Of a stretch of DNA of 64,000 bases, positions 10,331 to 22,335 are shown piece after piece. Origin of the DNA: Onchidella celtica (Eukaryota; Mollusca; Gastropoda; Systellommatophora; Onchidiidae); the NCBI GenBank assembly GCA_963931925.1, contig OZ007581.1, positions 10,164,192 through 10,228,191 of the forward strand, written 5' to 3'. The notes under the pieces are model-generated. The model saw nothing but the letters and a program-made list of their open reading frames with translations, was not told the origin of the DNA and ran no database searches. Positions within the stretch are counted from its first letter, which is position 1. Each line of letters begins with the position of its first letter. The position numbers were made by a program, and so were the translations under genes.

Positions 10331-12523
10331 CCTGTGTATCCTTAAGGGAGTTACTATTGAACCCACGCAGTAACCACATTACCCACTCGTAGTTCATCCA
10401 ACATACTGTTGGAACCGCTAATAGTAAAACATAGTAGCCTGCGTGATCACCCCCCCCCCACCTTCACCTAGTTTCTACTTCACTGACAAACTGAGCAATA
10501 AATCAAGCCTTCTCACTGGCTGGGGCGAAGGTCATTCCTCCATATTTAGCACATTTAGATCATGACCATAAAGAATACAGTATAAGCTGACTGGACAGTG
10601 CTTTTGTTTTTGTTTCAATTTTGTTTTTTACAGTGCTGCAATACAATGTAGAATATGTCACCATTTGTAAAAGATGCCCAAACTGAAAGTCATTATGTGT
10701 TCCCAGCAGTTGCAAAAAGTCTGACAATTGATCTAAAAAAGGCGTAGACCAGTAACAGAAGAAGGGTGCTGATTATGTAACGGGTCCAAAAGTTCTATTA
10801 GCAGAAAGGCAAGAGGTTCTTCATTACTCCTTTTAGTACATGCTGGCTGCATGACTTCATAGGATACTAGCCAACACCCCCCTCCCCCAATCCCCCTTCT
10901 GTAGGTTGAATGCATTTAGAATTTAATTTTGACCCGGCAGCCATTAAACATGTAGGCCTACTCAAGGACGCCATGTTCCTTGATCTTAGAGTGGAGACTT
11001 GCTAGATCCAGTTGTTTAAAAAAGAAAACAATGACAGAATGAAACATTACAAAGCACAGAAGGCGTTGATCTGTACAAGCTGCCAAAGGACAGATGGCTG
11101 GCTAACAACTGACCAACCTGCCAAACATAACATATTCTAATATTTTTTATTCTTTAGTGCCTACACATGTGATCAGTTCAAAGTAAGTGGGTTTTTCAGA
11201 ACTATGGAGCTGGAAATGCCTTTTCTGTTTATGACCTTGATCCACAAACGTATTCTCTCACTCGGTTGCTCTGCTACCTTCCCCTTGCATGTATGAATCC
11301 CTGGTGCAGAAAAAAAAGCTTTTGCTTTTGTCCAATGTTCGACATTGACAACCAAACTAGCACAAATGGTAGGCATTTTCCATAGCATTCACCAATGCAA
11401 TGGCAGGTGAAATTAAAGCGGGCATGCGACATGTTCATTCAAGCTATATGCCATTCTACCCTATAACTTGTACGTTCCCCCTCTCCCCTGTATACATGTT
11501 ATATAAACCTTTGACAGTTTGCAAATCATTGCTGAGGCTCAGCATTGCAAACAGGAGCAGATCAACAAGAAAGAAGTCCACACATCCAATCTTTTTCTCA
11601 AATAGCTGTGCTGGCTAGAACCAGAATTCCAGCATGCCTTCCGTGATTCACAGTTTCGACGTTACTTCTTACTTCAAATCCTCACCCTGGAACACATACC
11701 ATTTGCAATCTGAAGGCGATGCCATGCATTGACAGAAAGGGAGACACAGAAATTGATTGAGAATCACAAATATCTCTCTGAACTTTATAAGAAAAGAGAA
11801 CCAGCTGATTCACAACAATAATACATTTTAAAGACGATGTCAAAATACCAAACTGAAACAAGACAAGAAACCAATGACATAAATTGTAAAACAAGAAATC
11901 ACTATAAGGTCTTCTGGAAAACATGAAATCAATGATTTACCACCACAAAACACAAATTTCCTGACTTGCTCGAGCCAATTTCCACAATCACATCAAGGGC
12001 TGGTATAAAATCCTCACATGCTTTCATGAGCTCCCACTTCGCAGGCCCCCTGCACGCACTCCAAAAGCATAAATACTGTCGCCAACAGCAATGGAGTGGG
12101 ACTTCATTGTGGCTTGCTATGGGCGACACCTATAAATTTCCTTTATTTTATCTTCTATCCCACTCTTTCCTTCCTTTTCCCCCTCGTTTTCTCTCCAGGC
12201 CTAGACATAGGTTTTGTGATATCCAGATAATGCAAAATCTAAAATGTCATTTAATTGGAATCCTATACATTACAGGCTGATGAGCAGTCAAAACTGGTGC
12301 ACTGTTTTCCACCCACGATCTCCCATTTTACTAATTATTTCATTCTGGTAAGGATTACAGTTAGCTGAAATAAGGGGTCCCACACCACTGATAATCGAGT
12401 GAGAGGCTCAGGAACCGCATCACACTCAGGCTTCTAACTTTGCACAACAGCATATTATCGATGCGAATATAACATGAGCTATATTAGAAATTATGAAATG
12501 TTCAGGCTTCTACGTTTCATTTT
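10331..12523. other. Anonymous intergenic region
   Basis: It contains a C9 tract near 10450. The short open frames show no family resemblance and no structured repeats were seen. Confidence 0.4.
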
Positions 12524-12524
12524 T

Positions 12525-12581
12525 CATTGTTTCGGCATCATTTAGATCTATTTTGAATCATGGTTCGCCATTTTAAGGTGA
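12525..12581 (+). mobile_element. Internal fragment of the 478-bp Helitron family
   Basis: The segment with TTTAGATCTATTTTGA and CATGGTTCGCCATTTTAAGG matches the interior of the Helitron copies at 23985-24461 and 48001-48479. Neither Helitron terminus is present here, so it is a fragment only. Confidence 0.6.
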
Positions 12582-12627
12582 TCTATTTTTAGTACCGTGA
12601 CACAGTTCCCCTCATCATTCATTCACT

Positions 12628-12833
12628 CATCATCATCATCATTGCCTTTCTCACCCTGGATCAGGGTATAGGCCACCAACAAACACTTTCCATCCCTCTC
12701 TATCATGGGCCAGCCTCTTTACATTATTCCAAGTCTTTCCGCTTCGTTGCACATCATTTTCTCTGGCTCTTCTCCACGTTCCGCGCGGCCTTCCTCTTGA
12801 TCTCTTGCCCTGGGGATTCCAATCCAATACCTT
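12628..12833 (-). mobile_element. 5'-truncated RTE-like LINE, 206 bp, perfect 9-bp TSD
   Basis: On the minus strand this matches the last about 180 bp of the LINE at 1-2691, from GGTATTGGATTGGAATCCCC through the region encoding GGLYPDPG, and ends in a (GAT)n tail. TCATTCACT flanks it exactly at 12619-12627 and 12834-12842. Strong 5' truncation, a short-repeat tail and a TSD are the classic products of target-primed reverse transcription. It is near-identical to the long copy where they overlap, so the family was active not very long ago relative to other decay here. Confidence 0.9.
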
Positions 12834-13062
12834 TCATTCACTGAAGGAAGCAAATTGTGGATTAACGAAAACATGGATCGCCCGTAAACTTTACCGAAAA
12901 AGGGTAAACAAACTTCCATGCTTTTGGCGGACGGACGTGCTTTGGTGCTAACGAAGCAAGAACTCGCAACTGAGTAAACTGGTTCACTTCGTTCCTGTTG
13001 AAGTCTTTTATTGTTCGTTTTTTTCACTTGACAACGGCGAAAACCGAAAATTTGTGTATTTT

Positions 13063-13148
13063 TTGTCTTCTCTTTAGTTTGCTTTGTATTGTTTGGGTTT
13101 TATTTCTCACGCGGGGCTTCGCAACAATTTTTTGCCCAATTTTGACTC
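13063..13148 (+). repeat. Single-arm copy of the fold-back repeat found at 34592-34780
   Basis: TTGTTTGGGTTTTATTTCTC, then ACGCGGGGCTTCGCAA, then TTTTTGCCCAATTTTGACT, match one arm of the palindrome at 34.6 kb in the same order. The opposite arm is absent. Confidence 0.65.
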
Positions 13149-13558
13149 CAGTCCAGAGTAGGCGCGGAATCCGAGTCGATACTGATTCTGTCATTGTATT
13201 CTTTTGTCTGTGGAAGGAACTATACTTTGTGTACTAGATCTAGATCATTAAAAGTAATAAAGATATTAAAAATGGTTTGTGACCAAAAATGTGGAGAAGC
13301 TGTATACATGTACAAGTTTTCCTTCTGATGGGTGTTGGCAGAAACAACGATGAAAAAAAAAAAAAATGCTGATGATTCAGAATTAATCCAGAAAAGATAT
13401 CCAGAAATCTGCATCCCTGTAGCCAGTACCAAAGAAGCATGAGAAGAACTGTCAAAATCAAAAAACTGAAGATAGAGCTGGGAAAGTGCAAACTCGACCA
13501 AAGAAAACGGTGCAAGGTGAAGGGGAGCGGATGGGGGTGTCACAGCTATTCCTTATGG

Positions 13559-13653
13559 CCATTGTTTGGGAAACATAGTCTAATTACAAAGACAAACAGA
13601 AAATACAGAGTTGTGTTCACTAATTGCAGATTATATAACCACACTGCACTATA
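13559..13653 (+). repeat. Partial copy of ~100-bp hairpin MITE family
   Basis: ATAGTCTAATTACAAAGACA and AGAGTTGTGTTCACTA match the copies at 44726-44828 and 46843-46944. The right inverted repeat is not recognisable. Confidence 0.5.
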
Positions 13654-13672
13654 GCGTCTGGGCAATTCCACG

Positions 13673-14060
13673 CGTTACGGACTGACATTTCACAAGATTT
13701 TAAAGGACCTACAGCAAAATAACTACTCAAGATATCTCAATAAAATTTGGATCACGTGTAGATCCCAGCCCCTAGTTGATACACAAAAAAATTCTTTCTT
13801 GTACAATCACAAGCCTCTGAGCTGTCTGCAGTCAAAGGCCCCGTTACGGACTGACGCCCGGTAAACCCCAGTCTTCAGGTGATGATGCACACTGTAAAAA
13901 TCCTCTGAAAGTACTACAGATAATGGCATTTGCCACTATTTTTTTTATTGTTTGGGTTTGCGGATGTTGTAAAAAATGTAAGTAGCTGGTGGCTGAAGCC
14001 TTTTATATGTCATGTAGGGGTCGAAATGTGAGCGTTACGGACTGACCGTTACCGACTGAC
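13673..14060 (+). repeat. CGTTACGGACTGAC motif cluster, four copies
   Basis: Exact copies start at 13673, 13842 and 14033. A fourth with one change (CGTTACCGACTGAC) follows directly at 14047. The first three are 169 and 191 bp apart, similar to the spacing of the motif cluster in 4804-5952, and both motifs share the core TCCGTA when oriented alike. No terminal inverted repeat was found around this cluster. Confidence 0.7.
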
Positions 14061-14862
14061 GAAAAGGAACTCCGACATTGTGGCTCCATGCAAGTTATTT
14101 AATACAGAAGGGCTATTTGTTTAACGATTGTAGAGACTTAATTTATGCACCAGTTACCCATTAAGGTCAGTATTTTGTTAAATAGTATGTGTTAATTGAT
14201 TTTTTAAAGGGTGAAATTATGTGTAATCAAACTAAATGCCCACCAGGAACCTGTTTACTTCTTCAGTGTAATCATGTTGGCTCTTGAGTGGGCATTTTAT
14301 TTCATATTATGTAGAAATTGTGGGCAATGGGACTGACAATTTGTTCACTCACACATATACAGTACAAAATACATCTTGTTTGAACATATGAACTTTATCA
14401 AAATTAATAACAACAAATCAGTCAAAGAATGGGGGTAGGAAAAGAGGTGGTGGGTAGGGAGGTATCCAGGATGAAACATTGGTGGACCTATTTTTTAGGA
14501 AGAAAGTGCAAAATTATGATAAATTCTTTTGCTGTTTAATAGCACTGAGCAGGTAACATTTTAACAAGTAGTAGATGGCACTTTTGCAAGTTGAATACAT
14601 GATAAACAATTTTACAATCAAAGGAAAACTAAAGAACATTGAAAGTGAAAGATTATAAAGAGGATTAGAGAAGTTTGATTCATGAAAAAAAAAAATATTT
14701 GTGGATCGGTTTGTATCCAGGAATCAATGTTGATATTTTTAACAAAGAGGTGGGGCATAAGCAAGTTGAATTTATTAAAAAAGACAAGGAAAAGACAAAA
14801 GCTGAAGGATTGCAAACAATATATTGAGGAGTGTCGGGTGTGGGAGATGTGGAGAAAGGGGT
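14061..14862. other. Anonymous AT-rich region
   Basis: There is an A10 tract near 14684 and low-complexity purine-rich sequence toward the right end. I see no gene. Confidence 0.4.
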
Positions 14863-14980
14863 GTGAAATGAAAGGAACCAACAGTGGAACTTAGAAATAA
14901 AAAGTGAAATGAAAGGAACCAACAGTGGAAATTAGAAATAGAAAGTGAAATGAAAGGAACCAACAGTGGAAATTAGCAAC
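14863..14980 (+). repeat. 41-bp tandem repeat, three copies
   Basis: Units start at 14863, 14904 and 14945 with GTGAAATGAAAGGAACCAAC, and differ by only a few bases. The last is partial. Confidence 0.9.
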
Positions 14981-15244
14981 AATGCTTGAGTAAGGATTTT
15001 TATTGAATTGTTGGAACCCGTGCAGTTAATACTGCCAGTTCTTTTCACTTATTACCGATCTCGTTTTAACATTGACGAGCTCCCGGGAGGGCAGTACTAG
15101 GCTGCTGAGGGAGGTGACTTTTGAGTAGTGATGCGTGGGTGAATATTGGTGTTATTTTCGGCTGTGCGGCCGCCCGAGGAGCAAAGAGTTTAATTTCTCA
15201 GGGGACCTGTTCGTATCAGTATTGAGGTAATATCATTATAATAG

Positions 15245-15450
15245 GCACGTCGTATATTGAGAAAGAGAGAGATATATTTTTTGCAGTGGGTTTAACAGAC
15301 TGATGTCACTGCTTCGTCGCGTATTGAGAGAGGGAGATTTATTGCAGTGGGTGTAACAGATTGATGAAACTGCTATTTCGCGTTGAGAGAGAGAGATTTA
15401 TTGCAGTGGGGGTAACGGATTTATGTCACTGCTATGTCGCGTAATGAGAT
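15245..15450 (+). repeat. ~60-bp tandem repeat, three copies
   Basis: TTGCAGTGGG followed by a TAACAGATTGATG-like stretch, a CGCG core and a GA run recurs with GCAGTGGG at 15283, 15344 and 15403. A looser repeat (CCGATT, GCTCTCCAC) continues to about 15610. Confidence 0.75.
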
Positions 15451-15796
15451 TATTGAGAGTGAAGAGTATCGTATAACCGATTTTGACTATGGCTCTCCAC
15501 GTGCGGTGGATTAGCTAACGTAATACCTGATGTGACGAGTAAGAATTAAACCGATTATGATTCGAGCTCTCCACTTTTGCCGGGTGGACGAGTTACCTAC
15601 CGCAACACCAAATATGAGTAATGAATTGAACAGATTGTGAATATATATACCGAGATGACTATGGCACTTGATGCGTGCGTGTCTTGCATAGTGAGGGCGC
15701 ATCCAATTACACATGCACTCGTTTCGTGCCATCTCATCTATACCGGATTGGATATTTGATAAAAATTAAAGTATAATGTTGTTGAATTGAGATCTA

Positions 15797-16990
15797 TGTC
15801 ACAAATCCCAGACTGGGAGATGTAATAAGTATGACAGGACAACAATCACGAACAAACAAGTTTAACACTTAACAGAACAACCCATCAGACTCACACATTT
15901 ATTAAACATAATTATACATATAATAGCGCAATTACATACATTATATTATTGAAATGACTGCCGTACAACGGCCTTATTCTCACACACACTCTCCCTCGGA
16001 TCCACAATCCGGTAGTTACTCCTAAAGGCACTTCGGCCTCAGCCTCTCCCCTCAGGGTCTTAATAGCCCATTAATAAATTACTGGCACCGCAGTCTCTCA
16101 ATATCACCTTCCTATTGTCATACACCTTAGCACTCCCCTAGCACCTCAGCAGGGCAATAACACATTATTATTTCCATAGCCATCAACATGGCAGCAACAT
16201 AGTATCAGTCACTAGCCTATCAACATGGCAACAATATAGTATCTCATTCACTCTCATATCTACGTCCCTGTCCGTGGCCTGACTGCCACGACTTTATGTG
16301 CCTCTACTGTCCTACACTGACAGCCTCACTTCTGGCCTATGTGTGGCCTCCGGCCCTATGCTGGCCTATCCCCTGTGCTCATCGAGGTGGCTCTGCGGCC
16401 CGTCCCCGACACCTACAAGAATAACATTACATTGGTATAATACCCTACCATTTCTATTCACTCCACCTCTCCTTACAATCCATGAAGCGTACACACACTA
16501 GTTCACCTTTCACTCACCACACATCTTACGGTAACACACCTCCATCGGAGTACACACTACTCACTCGCGCTACAAATCCATGAACTCACTTTCATCTATC
16601 GCTCGTGGCGCACATTGCTATATCCAATATCAAGGACTTCCACATTCCTCACATATACTTATTCACATCATGGTAATAGACGAATATAATATAATACATC
16701 AATCATAATAATCAATCAACGTTCTACATACCAGTCATAACTGGAAAGACTCTCACTAGTCTTCTCGACTGCTTCCCCTTTATGTCCGCCCGATGGGCTT
16801 TTATTCACAGGTCCGATCCCTAGGACCTTCTAACTTGCAGTGATAGTATTACCGCGCTTTCGCCTCCTTCAGACCCCGCCCCCACTACTACTCACAACAG
16901 CACGCTTAACTTGCTGTCTACTGTGAGCCTTTCTTACTCTACACCCGCTCTGTAGCAATCCCCTTAATTGCACTCACTCCACTCGTGACA
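15797..16990 (-). mobile_element. Solo LTR, family 1, with perfect TSD ATCTA
   Basis: The element begins TGTCACAAATCCCAGACTGG and ends CTCGTGACA, giving the TG...CA ends and short TGTCAC/GTGACA inverted repeat of an LTR. ATCTA flanks it exactly at 15792-15796 and 16991-16995. An AATAAA complement (TTTATTAAAC) near the left end suggests the minus strand is the transcribed one. There is no internal retroviral sequence on either side, so it is a recombination-generated solo LTR. The related copy at 21190-22330 confirms both ends. Confidence 0.9.
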
Positions 16991-16995
16991 ATCTA

Positions 16996-19130
16996 TACTA
17001 TTGTTGAATGACAGAAGCGCTATGTAAGTCGTAAATCAAGATGAGCACTACGCGAATTTTGAATGAGTACGTTGGGTTAATTATCGTGTCGACATTTGTT
17101 ATTTGAGCTTAACTATGGCGAAATTTGTACTTGATAGACCAGAAATTTTGTTAACTTATTTAAGAGTCTGTCTCATGTTGAGGGGGACAGTATTTTACCA
17201 CCTCATTCAGAGACCGGGGGTGAGATCACACTATATCGTCCCACTATTTACGGACATTTTTTTCTCATGATTCCCGTGATTTCCTCTCCCCGCAGCGTCA
17301 ACTTCCAGACAAAGACCCGAATTACGGACAACCCTGACGCCCTTGTCTGCGGGTCAACGAGATTAAGTATGGCAAACCAAGCAACCAGAGCTACTGCTGC
17401 CAGCCAATGCAACTTTATTTTAAAATATTTCAATTGTGTGTGATGTTATATATATATACATGTTGAGCTATTGCTTAAGCGTTCACACGCAACGAGTCAG
17501 TTTGACCGTTTTTGGGAAGTATTGATTGTAACTTGTTCATGTGAAATGACTTGTATTTTGAGTGCTGTTTCAGAGCTGCATTATTGCAGGACGGTACATG
17601 TCAAGCTTTTTTTTTTAGAAAATTGTCCATCCTGAGTGATCGTTTTTTGATTATAAATTTTTCTAGCTTTAATAATTCTAGTGTTACCCTACAGGGCACT
17701 TTGGCGTTGTCGGCTCGTGCCTTCACTTTCAGACTTTGTGTCGTTAAAATTATAAATTTTAACTGGGGTGGGGGATATGTCACGAGCCGCGTGAGCTCTT
17801 TTCTGTTAGTCATGGGTTGGGTTTATTTTGGGAGAATATGAAACGCGTTTAGCTATTAATCGAGCCACGGATTTCGTGATGAGGAATGTGTGAGTGAAGT
17901 TTGTAAACATTAAGTTAACCCTTTGATTTTTGGTGTGCGTGTGGGATTTTCTTGTTTACATAGTAGGATTGTAGAAGTTCTAGTGTAGGTTTTTGAGTTG
18001 TGTACATATCCTTTTGAGAAAGCAGTTAGGGTTAACTGAAAGACAAACTTGTGTTTGTCGTGGCTAGGTCCTTGATCGTCCGATCGGGAGGGAGACCCTT
18101 AGTAACCGTCGGGGGGTATAAAAGCTAACACACGTACTAAGATCAGTGGATTCATATTTCGAGCATTTGGCGAAAGGACGAGTCAGGGGGGCCTCCTACC
18201 TGAGTGGGGATGACATACAGAAAGATTCGCGCTGTGAAGAGACCTAGACAGTGACGAAACCTCTGTGCACCAGGCTTAAGTGTGCACACCGCTTACATTG
18301 GACTCTCTCGCTCGCAAAACCATCGCGAGCGAGGAAATGGTGAGATCCCTCATATGTGTTCGTGCCAGGAACTGTAACAGTTTTACAGTCACCCCATTGT
18401 GACGAAGAGAAGGTCATTAACTATATTTTTTTTTACTAGATGTGTAATGAGCTGTTAGATTGTGTTTGAGATTGAACTAGGTTCATTCCCCAGCTGTATA
18501 CTCCTTAGTGTGGAGCAGCCTAGATATTTTGTAAAGTGTATTACTGTGAAAATTATTAGTGAGTGCTGCTACGCTTTATGAGCCAGTCAATAATCTGATT
18601 AGGTGCTATCTCTGATTGTATGAAAGCGAGACCGACCAAATTGAATTTGTTACACCGGTATCCGTTAGGAACCGTAGTCCTGGATAGGCGCACTTAAAGA
18701 GTGCATAGTACTATACCTTTTTCTATACCCTATGTTAGATGGACTTGCCAGAATTTCAGTAGTGGGCGACATTTATGTAATATCTATGATTGTGATTACC
18801 GTAAATTATGCAGTCGAATGTTGTATGATTATTATATGGCCCGTCAGGCCTGAACACTCATAACCCTGTGTTGCTTAGTCATTGTGGTATGAATGTCTCG
18901 GGTGTGAGTCAACTATATCCACCAAAACCCCTCGTCGACAGCGGGAGGGTGACTTATACAATAACCCAAGTATCACCAAATCCCACTTCCGACACGAGGC
19001 TTTGCTAAATTTATACAGTCTCTTCTTTTTTGCCAACTTTTGACTTGCTTTAAGCCTTGCTGCGACCTCACACTACTCACAGTGTTTCTTTGGTCTTTAG
19101 AATATTTCAACAACTTGAATGAGCAACTGT
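16996..19130 (+). other. Non-coding block resembling a fourth LTR or promoter region
   Basis: TGTCACGAGCC at 17778 resembles the minus-strand start of family 1 LTRs. A clear TATAAAAG lies at 18118, about 340 bp on, then a hairpin (GCTCGC...GCGAGC) and AAATGGTGAG near 18335. The solo LTR at 48633-49863 has the same order of TATA, hairpin and ATGGT at like distances. The right boundary, possibly GGGTGACT at 18948-18954, gives no matching TSD, so the element is not proven. No gene seen. Confidence 0.35.
18118..18125 (+). promoter_or_regulatory. TATA box
   Basis: TATAAAAG in a GC-rich setting, within the putative LTR described for 16996-19130. Pattern-based only. Confidence 0.4.
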
Positions 19131-19132
19131 AA

Positions 19133-19373
19133 GTGGTGAATGTTGGTGAATGTTGGTGAATGTTGGTGAATGTTGGTGAATGTTGGTGAATGTTGGTGAA
19201 TGTTGGTGAATGTTGGTGAATGTTGGTGAATGTTGGTGAATGTTGGTGAATGTTGGTGAATGTTGTTGAATGTTGGTGAGTGTTGGTGAATGTTGGTGAA
19301 TGTTGGTGAATGTTGGTGAATGTTGGTGAATGTTGGTGAATGTTGGTGAATGTTGGTGAATGTTGGTGAATGT
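19133..19373 (+). repeat. 12-bp minisatellite (GTGAATGTTGGT)n, about 20 copies
   Basis: The unit is repeated almost perfectly, with variants TGTTGTTGAATG and GTGAGTGTTGGT near 19261-19285. On the minus strand it reads as repeated NIHQHSPTFT, which is a by-product of the 12-bp period and not evidence of a gene. Confidence 0.97.
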
Positions 19374-19424
19374 ACAAGTATGTATGTCCCCCATCTTCTT
19401 CTTTTTTGTGGTGTTTTTTAAATT

Positions 19425-19605
19425 TTTTTACACGGGGGTGGGGGGTGGGGGGTGGGGGGTACTCATTTTAAAGCCTTTTGTGACTCCAGAGCAAGAGAGC
19501 CCCCCCCCCCCCCCGAAATGCTCTCCTAACAACAGCCTTAATGGATGACTCTTTTAGATTTTCCTTCCTCTTTGAAAGGGTTTGGGGTGGGGGGGGGGGG
19601 GGGAA
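19425..19605. repeat. Poly-G/poly-C tracts with G-quadruplex potential
   Basis: G4-6 runs separated by T occur at 19434-19458, a C16 run at 19500-19514 and a G14 run at about 19589-19603. Such tracts are frequent in this window and at least some belong to repeat families. Confidence 0.8.
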
Positions 19606-19670
19606 TTAGAGATTCGGTAATATTTAGGATTGAGGCTAAGGGCGGGGTTAGGAATAGATAGTTAAGCCCA

Positions 19671-20031
19671 CAGACTAATAAATTAACCAGACTGGAAACA
19701 CGAGCTTCGGGCTGTGTCGTTTTTTACTGAATTTCCCGAGCGGCGGCCGTATAACCAACATGGCCGCCGCTCGGGCAATTCCGATTCCAATTCTATCTGC
19801 AGTAGAAATTTCTTTTTATTTGTCAAAATTGGTTGTACATGTATTAATTTCTTGGTGCGGAACCAAACTTCCGCGTTCAGTTGGCGCGTCAAAATGGTAT
19901 CATTCAAAATTGTAGCTATGCTGAAGTATCGGTCGTTACCGTAAACCTACAATGGCGGATGGTTCATGACCTTTCGCTGTTTTGTGACGTCACACAATGG
20001 GATCATCCAGTCTGGGTATTTTATTAGTCTG
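19671..20031. mobile_element. 361-bp MITE with ~25-bp TIR, copy 1
   Basis: The left end CAGACTAATAAATTAACCAG and the reverse complement of the right end, CAGACTAATAAAATACCCAG, are near-identical, each followed by ACTGGA. An internal perfect inverted repeat, CCCGAGCGGCGGCC at 19735-19748 with its complement at 19762-19775, forms a strong GC hairpin. A TGACGTCA-like site lies near 19986. A second copy is at 35494-35853. No clear TSD was identified, so the superfamily is open. Confidence 0.85.
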
Positions 20032-20387
20032 TGGTTAGGCCTACGTATGCGTACGCACTCCTAAAACAAAACGCTTGAGATGCGTATGTACTTAACAACA
20101 ACAGGACCTGATATGTCCATATTTCAAGAGAAAATTGGTTTGTCATGCCATTCAGAGGAGGGGATGATGCGCATGTTCCCTCAAAAAGTCCCTCTCCCTG
20201 ACCTACATTTTTCCGATCAATGACAAACTGATACGTACAATTACAAGGCCCTGATAAGTGTGGACGAATTAGATAAAACAAATGACACAGTGACCCTGAT
20301 AAATCGTGCTCAAGGGTCTAACTCCCTTCCATCAAGTTCTGAGAAATTCATGATTGAAGTTTCATGTGCTCATTGTCATAGTCTTTA

Positions 20388-20728
20388 GGGGACGTTCAAA
20401 TATAATCTTCCGCCTCGGAAGGGGGGAGGGGGGGGGGGGTGTTTGGCTCCTGTAAGAAAAGTTCTTGAACCAATGTAATATTACACTTTTGTGAGGTGAG
20501 AATATAAAAAGGAATATTATAATTTAAGGCAATTTTGACATTGACTTTGACATGAGTCTCATTTTTACCTCATTTGTAAGAAAGAGTACGTGTGCAATGT
20601 ATAATTATTACATGTATTATTGTAATATAACGGATTTGGGGGGGGGGGGGGGAGAGAAGCAAATGTAAGAAGGGGGGGGGGGGTCAAAAAGTCCCAAAAA
20701 AGGTGTAAGATTCTATTTGAACGTTCCC
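20388..20728. mobile_element. PIF/Harbinger-like MITE, 341 bp, TSD TTA
   Basis: The ends are GGGGACGTTCAAATATAATC and, reverse-complemented, GGGAACGTTCAAATAGAATC. The flanks are TTA on both sides (20385-20387 and 20729-20731). A 3-bp TWA target duplication with GGG termini is characteristic of PIF/Harbinger elements. The interior holds G-runs at about 20419 and 20639-20683 and no reading frame of note. Confidence 0.75.
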
Positions 20729-20987
20729 TTAGAGTGAAGATACGGCTTTTTATATATTCTTTTCAGTAATACATGTACTTACAAATTACACACTGAATCC
20801 GACTGACATTGACACACAATGGAGAAAATGGAGAAGGCCTGTAGGCGCAGTGTGTACTATAACTCAGTTCAGCTAAATCATGGAGCTAGAACCCTGTCGA
20901 GTGTCATTCTAATGTGATGAAATATGCAGGCAAACCTACAATACTGGTAGTACTACATGTTGCAATGTTGTCTACAAGTTTACTACG

Positions 20988-21080
20988 TATAAATAATAAT
21001 AATAATAATAATAATAATTGGTGCCATTTACATAGCGCATGTCCATTGTCATTAGAAATGCTCTATGCGCTTTACAGAAG
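20988..21080 (-). mobile_element. 3' end of a LINE or SINE with (AAT)n tail
   Basis: (AAT)n at about 20991-21018 is followed by TTTACATAGCGCATGTCCAT and GCTCTATGCGCTTTACA. The GCGC...GCGCTTTACA arrangement next to a trinucleotide tail is common at retroposon 3' ends in many animals. On the plus strand the tail comes first, so the insert is minus-oriented. Only the terminus is recognisable. Confidence 0.5.
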
Positions 21081-21189
21081 CTCTCTCACTCGCTCTTTCT
21101 TTCTCTCACCCTCTCTCAACATCTCTCTATCTCAGTGAGCTCAGAGCAAATTATCAATGGTGTTAGACACTCAGGGGGGGGGGGGTGTC

Positions 21190-22330
21190 TGTCACAAATC
21201 CCAGACTGGGAGATGTAATAATTATAACAAGACAACAACCACGAACGAACAAGTATAACACTTAACAAAACAACCCATCAGACTCACACATTTATTAAAC
21301 ATAAGATAAAGATAGAATTGCAATGACATACATTATATTACTTAATTAAACTGCCGTCCACGGCCTTCTCCCGCAAGCACACTTCCTCGGGTCCACAACC
21401 CGGTAATTACTTCTAAAGACACTTCGGCCTCAGCCCTCCACTCAGGGTCTTAATGACACACTAGTATTCTTTCACACCACAGTCTCTCAATAGCGCCTCC
21501 CTATGGCAATAACACCTTATCCTCCTATAGCACCTCACGTGGCCCTAGCACGTTAATACTTCAATTCACATGAGTATCTCAATCGCACAATAATACATCC
21601 ATGTCACAGTAGTACATCTTAATAGCACATTACAATCATATATACATCCCTGTCTGTGGCCAGACTGCCACGACTCATGTGCTGCGACTGTCCTACACCG
21701 ACAGCTTCCTCCTGGCCTATGTGTGGCCTTCGGCCCTGTGCTGGCCTATCCCCTGTGCTCACCGTAGGCGGCGCTTCGGCCCGACCCCGGCACCTACAAA
21801 AATAACATTACATTGGTATAATACCATACCATTTCTAATCACTTCACCCCTCATTACAACTCATGAAGCGTACACACAATAGTTCACATTTCACTCACCA
21901 AACATCTTACGGCAACACCTCCACCGTATTACACCCTACTCACTCTCGCTACAAATCCATGAAGCTAACTTCCATCTATCGCTCATGGCGCACTTTGCTA
22001 TATACAGTATCAAGGACCTCCACATTCCTCACATATACTTATTTACATCATGGTCGTAGACGAATATAATACATCAATCATAATTATCAATCATCGTTCC
22101 ACCTACCAGTCATCACTAGAAACACTGTCACAATCTCCCGACTGTTCTCACTCACGTCCGTCCCCTGGTACCTTCTAACTTGCAGTGATAGTAGTACAGC
22201 GCTCTCGCCTCATGCAGACCCCCCCCCCCACTCACAACATGCACGCTTTTCATTACCCGTGGGCCGTGGGTTAACTTTACTCTACCCCCTTCCCCCGTAA
22301 CTACTGATCCCAGCTCAACCGCTCGTGACA
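21190..22330 (-). mobile_element. Solo LTR, family 1, with perfect TSD GTGTC
   Basis: This is a second copy of the LTR at 15797-16990, with TGTCACAAATCCCAGACTGG at one end and GCTCGTGACA at the other. GTGTC flanks it exactly at 21185-21189 and 22331-22335. The two copies align along most of their length with point changes and indels (for example the C-run near 22220). Solo state and minus orientation are inferred as for copy 1. Confidence 0.92.
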
Positions 22331-22335
22331 GTGTC

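Noticed and set aside
18973-19394. Long minus-strand frames repeating NIHQHSPTFT
   Set aside because: They come from a 12-bp minisatellite, whose period is a multiple of three so that several frames stay open; there is no start context or homology.
19714-19944. Similar short frames in both copies of the 360-bp MITE (also 35537-35737)
   Set aside because: Protein similarity merely follows DNA similarity of two MITE copies; the frames have indels between copies and include the terminal hairpin.
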